Source: Nocardia nova (GTDB lineage: Bacteria > Actinomycetota > Actinomycetes > Mycobacteriales > Mycobacteriaceae). Taken from it: a DNA stretch of 64,000 nt. The translations under genes and the position numbers were made by a program. The stretch covers positions 107,328 to 171,327 of the forward strand of contig NZ_PSZE01000012.1 in NCBI RefSeq assembly GCF_002933465.1, given 5' to 3'. The notes under the pieces are model-generated. The model was not told where the DNA came from. It searched no databases and worked only from the letters and a program-made list of their open reading frames with translations. This document shows, in pieces, positions 7,348 to 14,969 of the stretch (positions are counted from its first letter, which is position 1; each line of letters starts with the position of its first letter).

Positions 7348-8519
7348 TACATGCCTCGGGTGAAGCCGTCGGGGATGATGAGGTCGTTGGGGGTGAGGTC
7401 GTGGATGGTGGAGTGGCCGAGTCCGTAGAGGGCGGAGTCGATGCCTTGGCGGATGACTTCGAGGACGTTGTGGACGCCTCGGTCGCCGGCGGCGGCCATG
7501 CCCCATAGGTAGGGGCGTCCGATCATGACGGCGTTGGCGCCGAGGGCGAGGGCTTTGACGACGTCGCTGCCGCGGCGGATGCCGCCGTCGAGCAGGATCT
7601 CGACTTGGCCGCCGACGGCCTGGACCACGCTGGGCAGCATGCGGATGGCGGCGGGGGTGGTGTCGAGGTTGTTGCCGCCGTGGTTGGACACGGAGATGGC
7701 GGTGGCGCCGATGTCGACGGCGCGTTTGGCGTCGTCGGGGCGGCCGATGCCTTTGATGAGTAAGGGGCCGTCCCACTGCTGGCGTAGCCAGGCGAGGTCG
7801 TCCCAGGTGACCGGTGGGGTGCCCATCCATTGGCCGTAGGCGCCGAAGAAGGTCGGGCCTTGCTGCCCGCGGGGGACAAGGTTGGGGGTGGTGAGGTCGG
7901 GGAGTTTCCCGGAGCGGGCGAAGCGCAGCAACCAGCCGGGTTTGGTGACGACCTGGGGTGCGAAACGCACCGCGGTCTTCAGGTCGATCTTTTCGGGCAG
8001 TGGGGGGCTGCCCCAGTCGCGGGCGGTGGCGAAGACCCAGTCGAGGGTGACGATGACGCCCTTGGCGCCGGCCTCGCGGGCGCGGTCGAGGCGGGCGGCC
8101 ATGTCGTCTTTGGTGCCGAGCCAATAGATTTGGAAGAAGGTTTTGTCGTTGGCGGCGATGACTTCTTCGATCGGTTTGGAGCCGAACGACGACAGTCCGA
8201 GCGCGGTGCCCGACATGGCGGCGCCGCGTGCGACGCCGACTTCTCCGGCGGGGTCGACCGCTTGGACGCCGGTGGGGGAGCAGATGACCGGCATCGAGAT
8301 GTCTTGTCCGAGGACAGTGGTGCTCAGGTCGCGGGTGGCGGGCAGGTCGGCGATGTGGGGGCGCAGGCCGAGTTCGGTGAAGGCGGCGGCGTTGTCGTCG
8401 AGGGTGGCGCCGGCTTCGGAACCCGCGAGCAGTGCGAGATACACCGCTTTGGGGACGCGCTTTTTCGCGCGGCGCTGGGCCTCGGCGACCGATTCGAACC
8501 AGTCACGGGTGCTTGCCAT
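7347..8519 (-). CDS. mftD: MftD, FMN-dependent alpha-hydroxy-acid-dehydrogenase-family maturase
   Basis: The 390-residue protein is of the lactate-dehydrogenase/glycolate-oxidase (LldD) family. Visible features are MPVICSPTGVQAVDP (FMN phosphate region), QIYWLGTKDD, VTLDWVF, LIKGIGRPDDAKRAVDIG and ISVSNHGGNNLDTTPA with the catalytic His in SNHGG, then LLDGGIRRGSDVVKALALGA. In mycofactocin biosynthesis MftD oxidatively deaminates the cyclised AHDP to make the redox-active keto form (pre-mycofactocin). It is 134 bases downstream of mftC and overlaps the SDR gene. Context with mftA-mftB-mftC makes the name firm. Confidence 0.92.
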   Translation of the reverse strand: MASTRDWFESVAEAQRRAKKRVPKAVYLALLAGSEAGATLDDNAAAFTELGLRPHIADLPATRDLSTTVLGQDISMPVICSPTGVQAVDPAGEVGVARGAAMSGTALGLSSFGSKPIEEVIAANDKTFFQIYWLGTKDDMAARLDRAREAGAKGVIVTLDWVFATARDWGSPPLPEKIDLKTAVRFAPQVVTKPGWLLRFARSGKLPDLTTPNLVPRGQQGPTFFGAYGQWMGTPPVTWDDLAWLRQQWDGPLLIKGIGRPDDAKRAVDIGATAISVSNHGGNNLDTTPAAIRMLPSVVQAVGGQVEILLDGGIRRGSDVVKALALGANAVMIGRPYLWGMAAAGDRGVHNVLEVIRQGIDSALYGLGHSTIHDLTPNDLIIPDGFTRGM

Positions 8520-8653
8520 GAGAATCCTTGTGCTGAAAGTGAAGTGCGTACCGCGAGCCGTTGGCGTAACCCCTGCGACCGATAGTGTTCAGCAGTGGAG
8601 TAGGTAACCGGCAGGCCGGCGACAAGACTTCAGTGGTCGGATGGTGACGGAGG

Positions 8654-9835
8654 TCAGGTGAGCCCCGCCAGAGGGCTGGTGTCGCAGGCGCGATCGGGGG
8701 CGGTGGTCCGGCTGCGAGTCGGTATCCCGAGGGCGACCGTTCGACGCGCCGGCGCACTGCGGGAGTGGTTCTTGTCCGGCTGGGGTTTCGCGCCGACGCC
8801 GGCCAGGGCGAGTTCGGCGTTACCCTTCACACATTCCGGGTCGGGCCCGTCCAAAGGCAGTCCGGTGAAGAATTTGGCGGCCATGCATCCACCCTGGCAG
8901 GTGTCGTAGGCCGAACACGACGTGCAGGCGCCGCCGGTTTGCGGTTGCCGCAGTCGGGCGAACAGTTCGGATGTGCGCCAGACGGTGTCGAATCCGCCGG
9001 TGTCGCGGACGTTGCCGGCGAGGAATTCGTCGTGGATGGCGAACGGGCAGGCATAGACGTCGCCGACGGGGTCGACCAGGCAGACCACCCGCCCGGCGCC
9101 GCACAGGTTCAGCCCGGCGATCGGGGTGGAGCCCAGCGCGTTGAGGTGGAAGAACGAGTCGCCGGTGAGGACGCCTTCGCCGTGGGCGACGAGCCAGTCG
9201 TAGATCTGCAACTGCTGGTCGGTGGTCGGGTGCAGCTCGTTCCACACGTCCGCCCCGCGTCCGGAAGGCCGTAGCCGGGTGATGCGCAGCTGGGCGCCGA
9301 ACCGGTCGGCGATGGCTTTGAATTCGTCGAGCTGGTCGACATTGTGGCGGGTCATCACGACCGAGATCTTGAAGTTCTCGAACCCGGCGTCGGCGAGGTT
9401 GCCCATGGCCCGCATCGCGGTGTCGAAGGATCCGGGTCCGCGGACGGCGTCGTTGACCTCCGCGGTGGCGCCGTCGATGGAGATCTGCACGTCGACGTAG
9501 TCGGTGGCCGCCAGCTGCCGGGCGCGTTCGGGGGTGAGCCGAATACCGTTGGTGGAGAACTTGACTCCCACGTGGTGGGCGACCGCATAGTCCAGCAGTT
9601 CCCAGAAGTCGCTGCGGACGGTGGGTTCGCCGCCGCCGATGTTGACGTAGAAGACCTGCATGCGTTCGAGGTCGTCGATGAACGCCTTGCATTCTTCGGT
9701 CGACAGCTCGCGGGGGTCGCGGCGGCCCGACGACGACAGGCAGTGCTCACAGGCCAGGTTGCAGGCGTAGGTCAACTCCCAGGTCAGGCAGATCGGGGCG
9801 TCGAGACCGTGTTTGAAATGTTCGACCAGTTTCAT
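8654..9835 (-). CDS. mftC: MftC, mycofactocin radical SAM maturase
   Basis: The 393-residue enzyme has the radical-SAM motif CNLACEHC (residues about 26-33) after CLTWELTYA. A SPASM-type C-terminal domain carries further cysteines in LNLCGAGRVVCLVDPVGDVYACPF and CTSCSAYDTCQGGC, enough for auxiliary iron-sulfur clusters. MftC decarboxylates the C-terminal Tyr of MftA and cross-links it to the preceding Val. Its ATG overlaps the mftB stop by four bases. The last 50 or so residues (after VKGNAEL) are rich in Arg, Ser and Thr and look like an unstructured extension. Confidence 0.95.
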   Translation of the reverse strand: MKLVEHFKHGLDAPICLTWELTYACNLACEHCLSSSGRRDPRELSTEECKAFIDDLERMQVFYVNIGGGEPTVRSDFWELLDYAVAHHVGVKFSTNGIRLTPERARQLAATDYVDVQISIDGATAEVNDAVRGPGSFDTAMRAMGNLADAGFENFKISVVMTRHNVDQLDEFKAIADRFGAQLRITRLRPSGRGADVWNELHPTTDQQLQIYDWLVAHGEGVLTGDSFFHLNALGSTPIAGLNLCGAGRVVCLVDPVGDVYACPFAIHDEFLAGNVRDTGGFDTVWRTSELFARLRQPQTGGACTSCSAYDTCQGGCMAAKFFTGLPLDGPDPECVKGNAELALAGVGAKPQPDKNHSRSAPARRTVALGIPTRSRTTAPDRACDTSPLAGLT

Positions 9836-10149
9836 CGGTGATCCTGTTCGTCCGGGCCGGCGGGGCGCGCGGTGATGGTGCCGGCCTCGAGCAGCCCGGC
9901 GAGCGCGCTCAGATAGCGGGGGCGTTCGGCGTCGGCGACCCCCGCGGCCGCCAAGGCGGCGACCGCGGAGGGTTGCTCGGCCAGGCCCTGCACCACCGCT
10001 ACCAGCTGGGGTGTTTTCAGAAACGACAGCCGGCGGGTTGTGAAGTCGTAGACCAGCGCTCCGAACGGCTCGGGCCGCAGCGAGATCGAGGGCGCGAGCC
10101 GATAGGAGCCTGCCGGGTCGAAGACGTCAGTAGACACCGCACATGCCAT
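9832..10149 (-). CDS. mftB: MftB, peptide chaperone (RRE domain) for mycofactocin
   Basis: This is a 105-residue protein with the MftB sequence SYRLAPSISLRPEPFGALVYDFTTRRLSFLK, a RiPP recognition element that binds MftA and hands it to MftC. The stop overlaps the mftC start. Three starts are possible: ATG 10161, ATG 10149 and GTG 10137. All overlap the end of mftA, and no ribosome site distinguishes them, so the N terminus is uncertain by up to eight residues. Tight coupling with mftA and mftC fits a single operon. Confidence 0.9.
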   Translation of the reverse strand: MACAVSTDVFDPAGSYRLAPSISLRPEPFGALVYDFTTRRLSFLKTPQLVAVVQGLAEQPSAVAALAAAGVADAERPRYLSALAGLLEAGTITARPAGPDEQDHR

Positions 10150-10237
10150 CGATCGACACATCCTCGACGAGCAGGTCGTCTTCGACGAGCGCGTCCTCGC
10201 CGGGGACTACTGTCTGGCTGGTGATGGGTTCGTTCAT
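10127..10237 (-). CDS. mftA: MftA, mycofactocin precursor peptide (36 aa)
   Basis: The short peptide ends in SIDGMCGVY, the conserved mycofactocin core whose final Val-Tyr is converted to the cofactor. The leader is acidic (EDALVEDDLLVEDV). AAGGAG stands seven bases before ATG 10237, a strong site that fits abundant translation of a precursor. It is the first gene of the minus-strand operon mftA-mftB-mftC-mftD-SDR and faces mftR across 68 bases. Confidence 0.95.
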   Translation of the reverse strand: MNEPITSQTVVPGEDALVEDDLLVEDVSIDGMCGVY

Positions 10238-10288
10238 GACCGCTCCTTGGGGTGGGATCGGGGGAATGGGGTATGAGGCACAGCATAA

Positions 10289-10303
10289 TGTCACCGAGTG
10301 ACA
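10289..10303. promoter_or_regulatory. Perfect inverted repeat, probable MftR operator
   Basis: TGTCAC-CGA-GTGACA has six-base perfect arms. It lies in the mftA-mftR divergent region, two bases before the chosen mftR ATG. MftR is known as a TetR-type repressor acting at its own locus; that this palindrome is its site is inferred from position and symmetry. Confidence 0.6.
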
Positions 10304-10305
10304 AA

Positions 10306-10935
10306 ATGAAAGAGGTGGGGGCGGGAAAATCTGTCGCACCCCGCGCAAGGGCGGGGCGCAGGCCCTCTACCAGCGCGGACGAGTTGGAGCGGGTGGCATT
10401 CGAGCTGTTCGAACAGCGCGGCTTCGACGACACGACGGTCGGGGACATCGCGGCCGCCGTCGGTGTCAGCAAGCGGACCTTCTTCCGCTACTTCGAGTCG
10501 AAGAACGACGTCGTGTGGGGCAATTTCAGCGACCAGCTGCAGGCGATGCGCGATCTGTTCGACCGGTGTCCACCCGAACAGCCGGTCGCCGACGCGGTCC
10601 GCAGCGTGGTGGTCGAGTTCAACCGCTTCGACCCGGCTCAGGTGCCCTGGCACCGCAAGCGCATGGAGCTGATCCTGAAAGTGCCCGCGCTGCAGGCGCA
10701 TTCGACGCTGCGCTATCAGGAGTGGCGAAACGTGGTCGCCGAGTTCGTGGCGGCCCGGCTGGGTGTCGGCACTGGTGACCTGCTCGCCCAGGTCGCGGGG
10801 CACTGTGCCCTCGGCGTCGCGATCGCCGGATACGAACACTGGCTCGACCATCCCGACCAGGAACTCACCGACATCCTCGACCGCGCGCTGCGGAGTTGGG
10901 GTTCCGGATTCGGCGCCGAGGCGGCCACCGGGTAG
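10306..10935 (+). CDS. mftR: MftR, TetR-family regulator of the mycofactocin locus
   Basis: The protein has a TetR helix-turn-helix: LERVAFELFEQRGFDDTTVGDIAAA then GVSKRTFFRYFESKNDVVWG, the wording usual in MftR. The remainder is an all-helical ligand domain ending near FGAEAATG. The start at ATG 10306 gives 209 residues; starts at 10252, 10273 and 10288 are in frame but would place the palindrome 10289-10303 inside the gene. MftR proteins are reported to respond to long-chain acyl-CoAs. It is divergent from mftA and so well placed to control both directions. Confidence 0.9.
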   Translation: MKEVGAGKSVAPRARAGRRPSTSADELERVAFELFEQRGFDDTTVGDIAAAVGVSKRTFFRYFESKNDVVWGNFSDQLQAMRDLFDRCPPEQPVADAVRSVVVEFNRFDPAQVPWHRKRMELILKVPALQAHSTLRYQEWRNVVAEFVAARLGVGTGDLLAQVAGHCALGVAIAGYEHWLDHPDQELTDILDRALRSWGSGFGAEAATG

Positions 10936-11129
10936 GTGGACTGCGTAGAGAAGTACGTAGTTCTACGGTCGCCGACGGGCGAGGCGGAAGCAATGCTGGA
11001 CCGCAGTCATGCCGGCACTACCCGCTCGGGGACGAAGATGTACGCAGAGATTCGGCAGCGGCGCCGCGATGGCAGCGCTGTCCCGGCCGTCCCGGCGCCG
11101 TGCTGAGGCCCGACGGGGGAGGGAACGCC

Positions 11130-11327
11130 GTGCACAACGATGTGCACTTGCGTATCTGGGTGGGCGGAACCGCCTTCGATTACCGGACCGCTGCGGCGGC
11201 GGTGGACAACATCGTCCGGGACTGGCGGCGGAAACGGTGGTGCACGATCGAATTCATTCTCAGCACGATCGACGGGCGTCTCCCGGAGACTCGCTTACCG
11301 AACGAGCGACTGTTCCTCGGCCCGTAA
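11130..11327 (+). CDS. Small hypothetical protein (65 aa)
   Basis: GGGGAGGG lies seven bases before GTG 11130. The peptide begins VHNDVHLRIWVGGTAFDYR, continues with AAAAVDNIVRDWRRKRW and ends with LPNERLFLGP. It looks like a small folded beta-alpha domain, and the frame has normal third-position GC bias. I do not recognise a family. It stands alone between mftR and the DUF5995 gene. Confidence 0.5.
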   Translation: MHNDVHLRIWVGGTAFDYRTAAAAVDNIVRDWRRKRWCTIEFILSTIDGRLPETRLPNERLFLGP

Positions 11328-11699
11328 AGCCCCGCTCTCCGCCAAGTGGAGCGAGGGCGACCGCCTACGCCGGGCGCGCGTTGGCTGGCCCTGCGGTATC
11401 AGCGCTACCGATGCGAGGATCTGCGCCGCGAGCCCGACGCCGTCGACGCGGCGGCGACCTCGTTCGGTCCGATCGTCACCATTGCTGTCCTTCGATTCCG
11501 AGATCCGCCTCGGCGAGGCTTCGAATGGCTCTACGTGACGGGATGCGCGCGCATGTGCGTCCCGGCGCGTCCGTCGACGGGAGAGCCGATTGTGAGCGGC
11601 AACCGACGACACCGCCAGGGTCGTGCCCACCGCCTCGGATGGAACCGCAGTACCGTATCGGCAACACCGCCGTATGTCATCGGACAGGATGGTCATCGT
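11328..11699. other. Intergenic region without recognisable gene
   Basis: Both strands carry open frames because of high GC, but none has a ribosome site, a start and a recognisable protein together. It should hold the promoter of the secreted DUF5995 gene. I see no strong hairpin or repeat. Confidence 0.5.
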
Positions 11700-12578
11700 A
11701 TGCTCCGAATCGCGTCGATCGTTGTGGTTCTTGGCTTTTCGTCCCTGATCGCGTCCGCGCCGCAGGCGGGAGCCGTGGCCGAGGCGCAGTGCGGCACCCC
11801 GCTGTCCGCCGGGGAGATGCAGACCGTCGCCGCGCTGTCGGATACCACGACCATCGGCGCCGGGCCCACCCTCGACCGGCTCGACGAGGCCGTGGCGCGA
11901 AACCATCGGATCACCGAAATACTTGCCTCCCACCATGATTGGCGCGGGCTGTTCGATGTGGGGCTCGACGCCGTGGAACAGTCGCCGGTGCTGCCGCTGC
12001 AGCACGATCCCAGCGCCTTCGCCGACCCGGAATACGCCCACGCGATCAGCTATGAACTGCTGCGCCGATTCCTGGTGAACCTGCACGCGCAATTCACCGG
12101 CGGCGCGCCCGAGCCGCACTGGGCCTGGTATTTCCAGCTGGCCGGGCAATGCGACCAGTCGCCCGCCAGGGTCGCGATGGCCGGCTATAACGCGCACCTG
12201 ACGGTCGATCTCGCCTACGCGGCCGCCGCGGTCGGCAGCAAACCCGAGAACGCGCCGGACTTCTTCCACATCGTCGACGCGATCGCCCGCAGCGGCGATC
12301 TGATCGTCGAACGGACTACGCAGGTCTACAACGCCGACCTCGGGCCGCTGTGGCGGTTCTACTTCGTCGGTGACGGGCTCGACCGGCTGTTCGGCCAGGG
12401 CGTGGCCACCGGGCCGCTGCTCGAGGTCGCCGACCTGGGCTACAACGTGGTGGTCTGGACCAACGGCCTGGCATTGCAGAATCCCGCCACCGCCGAGGCC
12501 ACGCGCGCCGAGATCAACGCTCTGTGGTCGGCCGACGACGCGGCCTTCGCCGTACTCGTACGCCTCGGCGGTCTGTGA
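11700..12578 (+). CDS. Secreted DUF5995-like protein
   Basis: The 292-residue product has a Sec signal peptide (MLRIASIVVVLGFSSLIASAPQ..., likely cleavage after AGAVAEA or nearby) and a helical body with DPEYAHAISYELLRRFLVNL and AMAGYNAHLTVDLAYA, typical of DUF5995 proteins; DFFHIVDAIARSGDLIVER follows. Function is unknown. The ATG at 11700 starts exactly at the signal peptide; the frame is open further upstream but codes nothing recognisable. Confidence 0.65.
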   Translation: MLRIASIVVVLGFSSLIASAPQAGAVAEAQCGTPLSAGEMQTVAALSDTTTIGAGPTLDRLDEAVARNHRITEILASHHDWRGLFDVGLDAVEQSPVLPLQHDPSAFADPEYAHAISYELLRRFLVNLHAQFTGGAPEPHWAWYFQLAGQCDQSPARVAMAGYNAHLTVDLAYAAAAVGSKPENAPDFFHIVDAIARSGDLIVERTTQVYNADLGPLWRFYFVGDGLDRLFGQGVATGPLLEVADLGYNVVVWTNGLALQNPATAEATRAEINALWSADDAAFAVLVRLGGL

Positions 12579-12602
12579 GCACGGCGCGCCCGGCCGGCTC
12601 CG

Positions 12603-13199
12603 TCACTCGGCCGGCAGCGGGTGGCGGCCGGTGACGATGAGCAGAATGTCCTTGGCGCACATCGTGATCGGCGTCCCCGACCCCAGTGTGACCGGTGCGT
12701 CGGACGCCCGCAATTGCCGACCGGCCAGGTCGACACCGAAGTAGCGCAGCGATTTCGGGCTCGCATGGTCGAGCACGAGGGCGATCCGTTCCGGCGGGGC
12801 GGGCGGCAGGCCCAGCGGCTCGGTGATGTCCAGGCCGTGGATCACGTCGTGGCTCAACGCGCCCACCACCCCACCGCCCGGCGGACGCCACGGGTGGTCG
12901 ACGTTGTCGCGCAGCGACGCGAGCAGTGCGGCATCGCTCATCCGCGCGGTGTCGGCGCACGCGGCCCGGTCGGCGTAGCGGTGGAACGAGAAGCGCGCGC
13001 CGGCCAGGCCGCGCACGAACGCCCAGGTGGATGTCCGGTAGGGCATCGTCATATGGGCGAGCACCTCGCGGACTCGCCAGCCGTCACACAGCGAGGGCGC
13101 GGCCCACTGCTCCGTCGTGAGAGTGGTGAGCAGCTCCGCGAGGCGTCGGCGCTCGGCCACAGTGTGCTCGCGCAGGAAGTCGGTGTCGGTCGAGGTCAT
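12603..13199 (-). CDS. Maleylpyruvate-isomerase-family, mycothiol-dependent-type protein
   Basis: The 198-residue protein shows the MDMPI/DinB-like N-terminal fold: ERRRLAELLTTLTTEQWAAPSLCDGWRVREVLAHMTMPY, then LSHDVIHGLDITEPLG. The His in LAHM, an Asp/Glu and the pair in SHDVIHG are the expected metal ligands. Family members are mycothiol-dependent isomerases or transferases; the substrate is not readable. It lies 39 bases after the SigG-like gene on the same strand and is probably co-transcribed. Confidence 0.8.
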   Translation of the reverse strand: MTSTDTDFLREHTVAERRRLAELLTTLTTEQWAAPSLCDGWRVREVLAHMTMPYRTSTWAFVRGLAGARFSFHRYADRAACADTARMSDAALLASLRDNVDHPWRPPGGGVVGALSHDVIHGLDITEPLGLPPAPPERIALVLDHASPKSLRYFGVDLAGRQLRASDAPVTLGSGTPITMCAKDILLIVTGRHPLPAE

Positions 13200-13238
13200 G
13201 AACCCGTCGTTTCGGTCGTAGGGCAGTGGTCACCTCTG

Positions 13239-14231
13239 TTACGAGCCCGACGGCGAGAATTCATCGGTGGGAGCGTGGAAAGCCGGCGGGAGGCCGAATT
13301 CGGCGAACCGGTCGCCGCTACCCAGGTATGTCACCTGCCGCGCTATCAGGCCCGACCGCGCCTCGATCGCGAGCAGAGCGAAGGGGCGCAGCACACCGTC
13401 GGTGTCGGGGCGGTACTGACCGAATCCGACCGAACCGTTCATCCGGACCGGTATCAGCCGATCGTCGACGCACGCCTCGCCCGCCGCGAAGACCGAGACG
13501 ACGAGGTCGCGCCCGCTCAGTCGCCACGCGAGCGGCGGCATACCGGATTCGGCGTCCTCGCACAGCAGCGCGGCGAGGGTGTCGACATCGTGGTTTTCGA
13601 AGGCCGCGACGTAGCGCCGGACCAATTCGCGGTCGCCCGGATCGTCGGGATCGAGCGGATCCGTGGGGGACTGGCGAACCGCGGTCAGGGTGGCGCGCGC
13701 TCGTTGCAGGGCGCTGTTGACCGCGGCCGGGGTGACCTCCAGCATGGTCGCGGTTTCGGCGGCGCTGAACGCCAGCACCTCGCGCAGGACCAGCACCGCC
13801 CGCTGGCGTGGCGGCAGATGTTGCAATGCCGCGACGAAGGCCAGCCGCACGGACTCGCGGCGAACCACGCGGTCGGCCGGGTCGAGCACCCGCGCGTCCG
13901 CGATCGGATCGAGCCATCGGTCGGCGGGCACCACCGCATCCGGATCGAATCCGGTCGAGACCGGGCCTTCCCATACCAGCATCCGGCGCCGCGCCGAGCG
14001 CAGCATGTCCAGGCAGATGTTGGTGGCGATGGCATGGACCCAGGTCGACAGTCGGCCGCGCCCGGGGTCGAAGCTGTCGAATCGGGTGTAGGCGCGGATC
14101 AGCGTCTCCTGCACCGCATCGTCGGCATCGGCCGACGAACCGAGCAGACGGTAGCAGTAGCCGGTCAGCGGAATCCGCAGCGCCTCGAGGGCATCGGCCT
14201 CCGACAGCGGTTCACTCGCGGACACACTCAC
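13239..14231 (-). CDS. sigG: ECF sigma factor with C-terminal SnoaL-like domain, SigG type
   Basis: The 330-residue protein has region 2 (LTGYCYRLLGSSADADDAVQETLIRAY, then RLSTWVHAIATNICLDMLR) and region 4 (LPPRQRAVLVLREVLAFSAAETATML, then VTPAAVNSALQRAR). After PDDRELVRRYVAAFENHDVDTLAALL comes a SnoaL/NTF2-like domain with DAESGMPPLAWRLSGR, the layout of mycobacterial SigG and related ECF factors whose extra domain replaces a separate anti-sigma. The start is GTG or ATG at 14231; internal starts are possible. The gene is divergent from the truncated alpha/beta hydrolase. Confidence 0.85.
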   Translation of the reverse strand: MSVSASEPLSEADALEALRIPLTGYCYRLLGSSADADDAVQETLIRAYTRFDSFDPGRGRLSTWVHAIATNICLDMLRSARRRMLVWEGPVSTGFDPDAVVPADRWLDPIADARVLDPADRVVRRESVRLAFVAALQHLPPRQRAVLVLREVLAFSAAETATMLEVTPAAVNSALQRARATLTAVRQSPTDPLDPDDPGDRELVRRYVAAFENHDVDTLAALLCEDAESGMPPLAWRLSGRDLVVSVFAAGEACVDDRLIPVRMNGSVGFGQYRPDTDGVLRPFALLAIEARSGLIARQVTYLGSGDRFAEFGLPPAFHAPTDEFSPSGS

Positions 14232-14293
14232 CGCCCCATGCTCGCACCTGCGTCTCGCTGGCGACAGCGGGACCGCTCCGGTAACTTGCCGTC

Positions 14294-14632
14294 ATGAAAC
14301 TGCGCGCGGGTGAGGTCGATTTCCACTACGTGGAGCACGGCACGGGCCGGCCGGTCGTGGTGCTGCACGGTGCCGGTGTCGATCACCGCGAGGCCGAGGC
14401 GTGCTTCGAGCGATCACTCGGCGATATCGCCGGATTACGGCGGATCTACCCCGACCTGCCCGGAACGGGATATACCACCGCGCCCGACACGCTGTTCGCG
14501 CGCTGTCCGCACGCGACGCTCGCCGTGATCGACGAGGCCGGACACGCCCTTCCGCACGAGCAGCCGGAACTACTGCGAGCCCTGCTGGCCGAGTGGCTCA
14601 CACGCGTGGCGCGCGCCGGCGAGCGACCGTGA
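14294..14632 (+). pseudogene. Alpha/beta hydrolase with internal deletion
   Basis: The first 60 residues are a normal hydrolase start (HYVEHGTGRPVVVLHGAGVDH and YPDLPGTGYTTAPDTL). The text then jumps straight to a normal C terminus (CPHATLAVIDEAGHALPHEQPELL). The nucleophile elbow and cap, perhaps 110-150 residues, are absent, while the frame is kept. At 112 residues it is far below the family length of about 250. The His-bearing loop survives but there is no nucleophile, so catalysis is not expected. An in-frame deletion is the simplest reading. Confidence 0.7.
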
Positions 14633-14735
14633 CGTTCACCCGGCCGGTGCCGGCGGAGGCGGACCAATCCGACATACACCTCGACATCGAATACATCGTG
14701 GTTTGCCAACGGAAACGCTCGGAGAAAGGAACGCT

Positions 14736-14822
14736 GTGATAAGCGGAATCATCGCGGTTGTCGGAGCTTTGGCCTCGGGTCTCGGATCGATCCTCACCGG
14801 CCTGATCGGCGTTTTGCTCTGA
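14736..14822 (+). CDS. 28-residue hydrophobic peptide
   Basis: GTG 14736 is preceded by GGAGAAAGGA with five bases spacing, a good ribosome site. The peptide begins MISGIIAVVGALASG, has Gly or Ser every third to fourth position and no charged residue, and ends VLL. It would form one membrane helix with a glycine face suited to self-packing. It resembles small membrane peptides, pore-forming or modulin-like, but no named family is claimed. It lies between the truncated hydrolase and the LLM gene. Confidence 0.5.
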   Translation: MISGIIAVVGALASGLGSILTGLIGVLL

Positions 14823-14969
14823 TCGAGGCTCTGCGGACCCGGTGAACCGATTCCGGCTTCGCCGGGTCTGCGCGGGCAGTTCGGCGCGCCGAGCGCCGAA
14901 CTCTTGCCCGCGAGCGCATCGATCGGAAAAGTGGCCGCCGGATCTGTTCACTCGACGAGGAGGCGCGGC

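Noticed and set aside
6562..8124. 520-codon frame that includes the SDR
   Set aside because: Only the last 261 codons are the SDR; the first part is an Arg/Pro/His-rich shadow of mftD. The true start is at 7347, overlapping the mftD stop.
10944..10967. CGTAGA/TCTACG imperfect inverted repeat after mftR
   Set aside because: Six-base arms with a 12-base interior give a poor hairpin; it could equally be chance.
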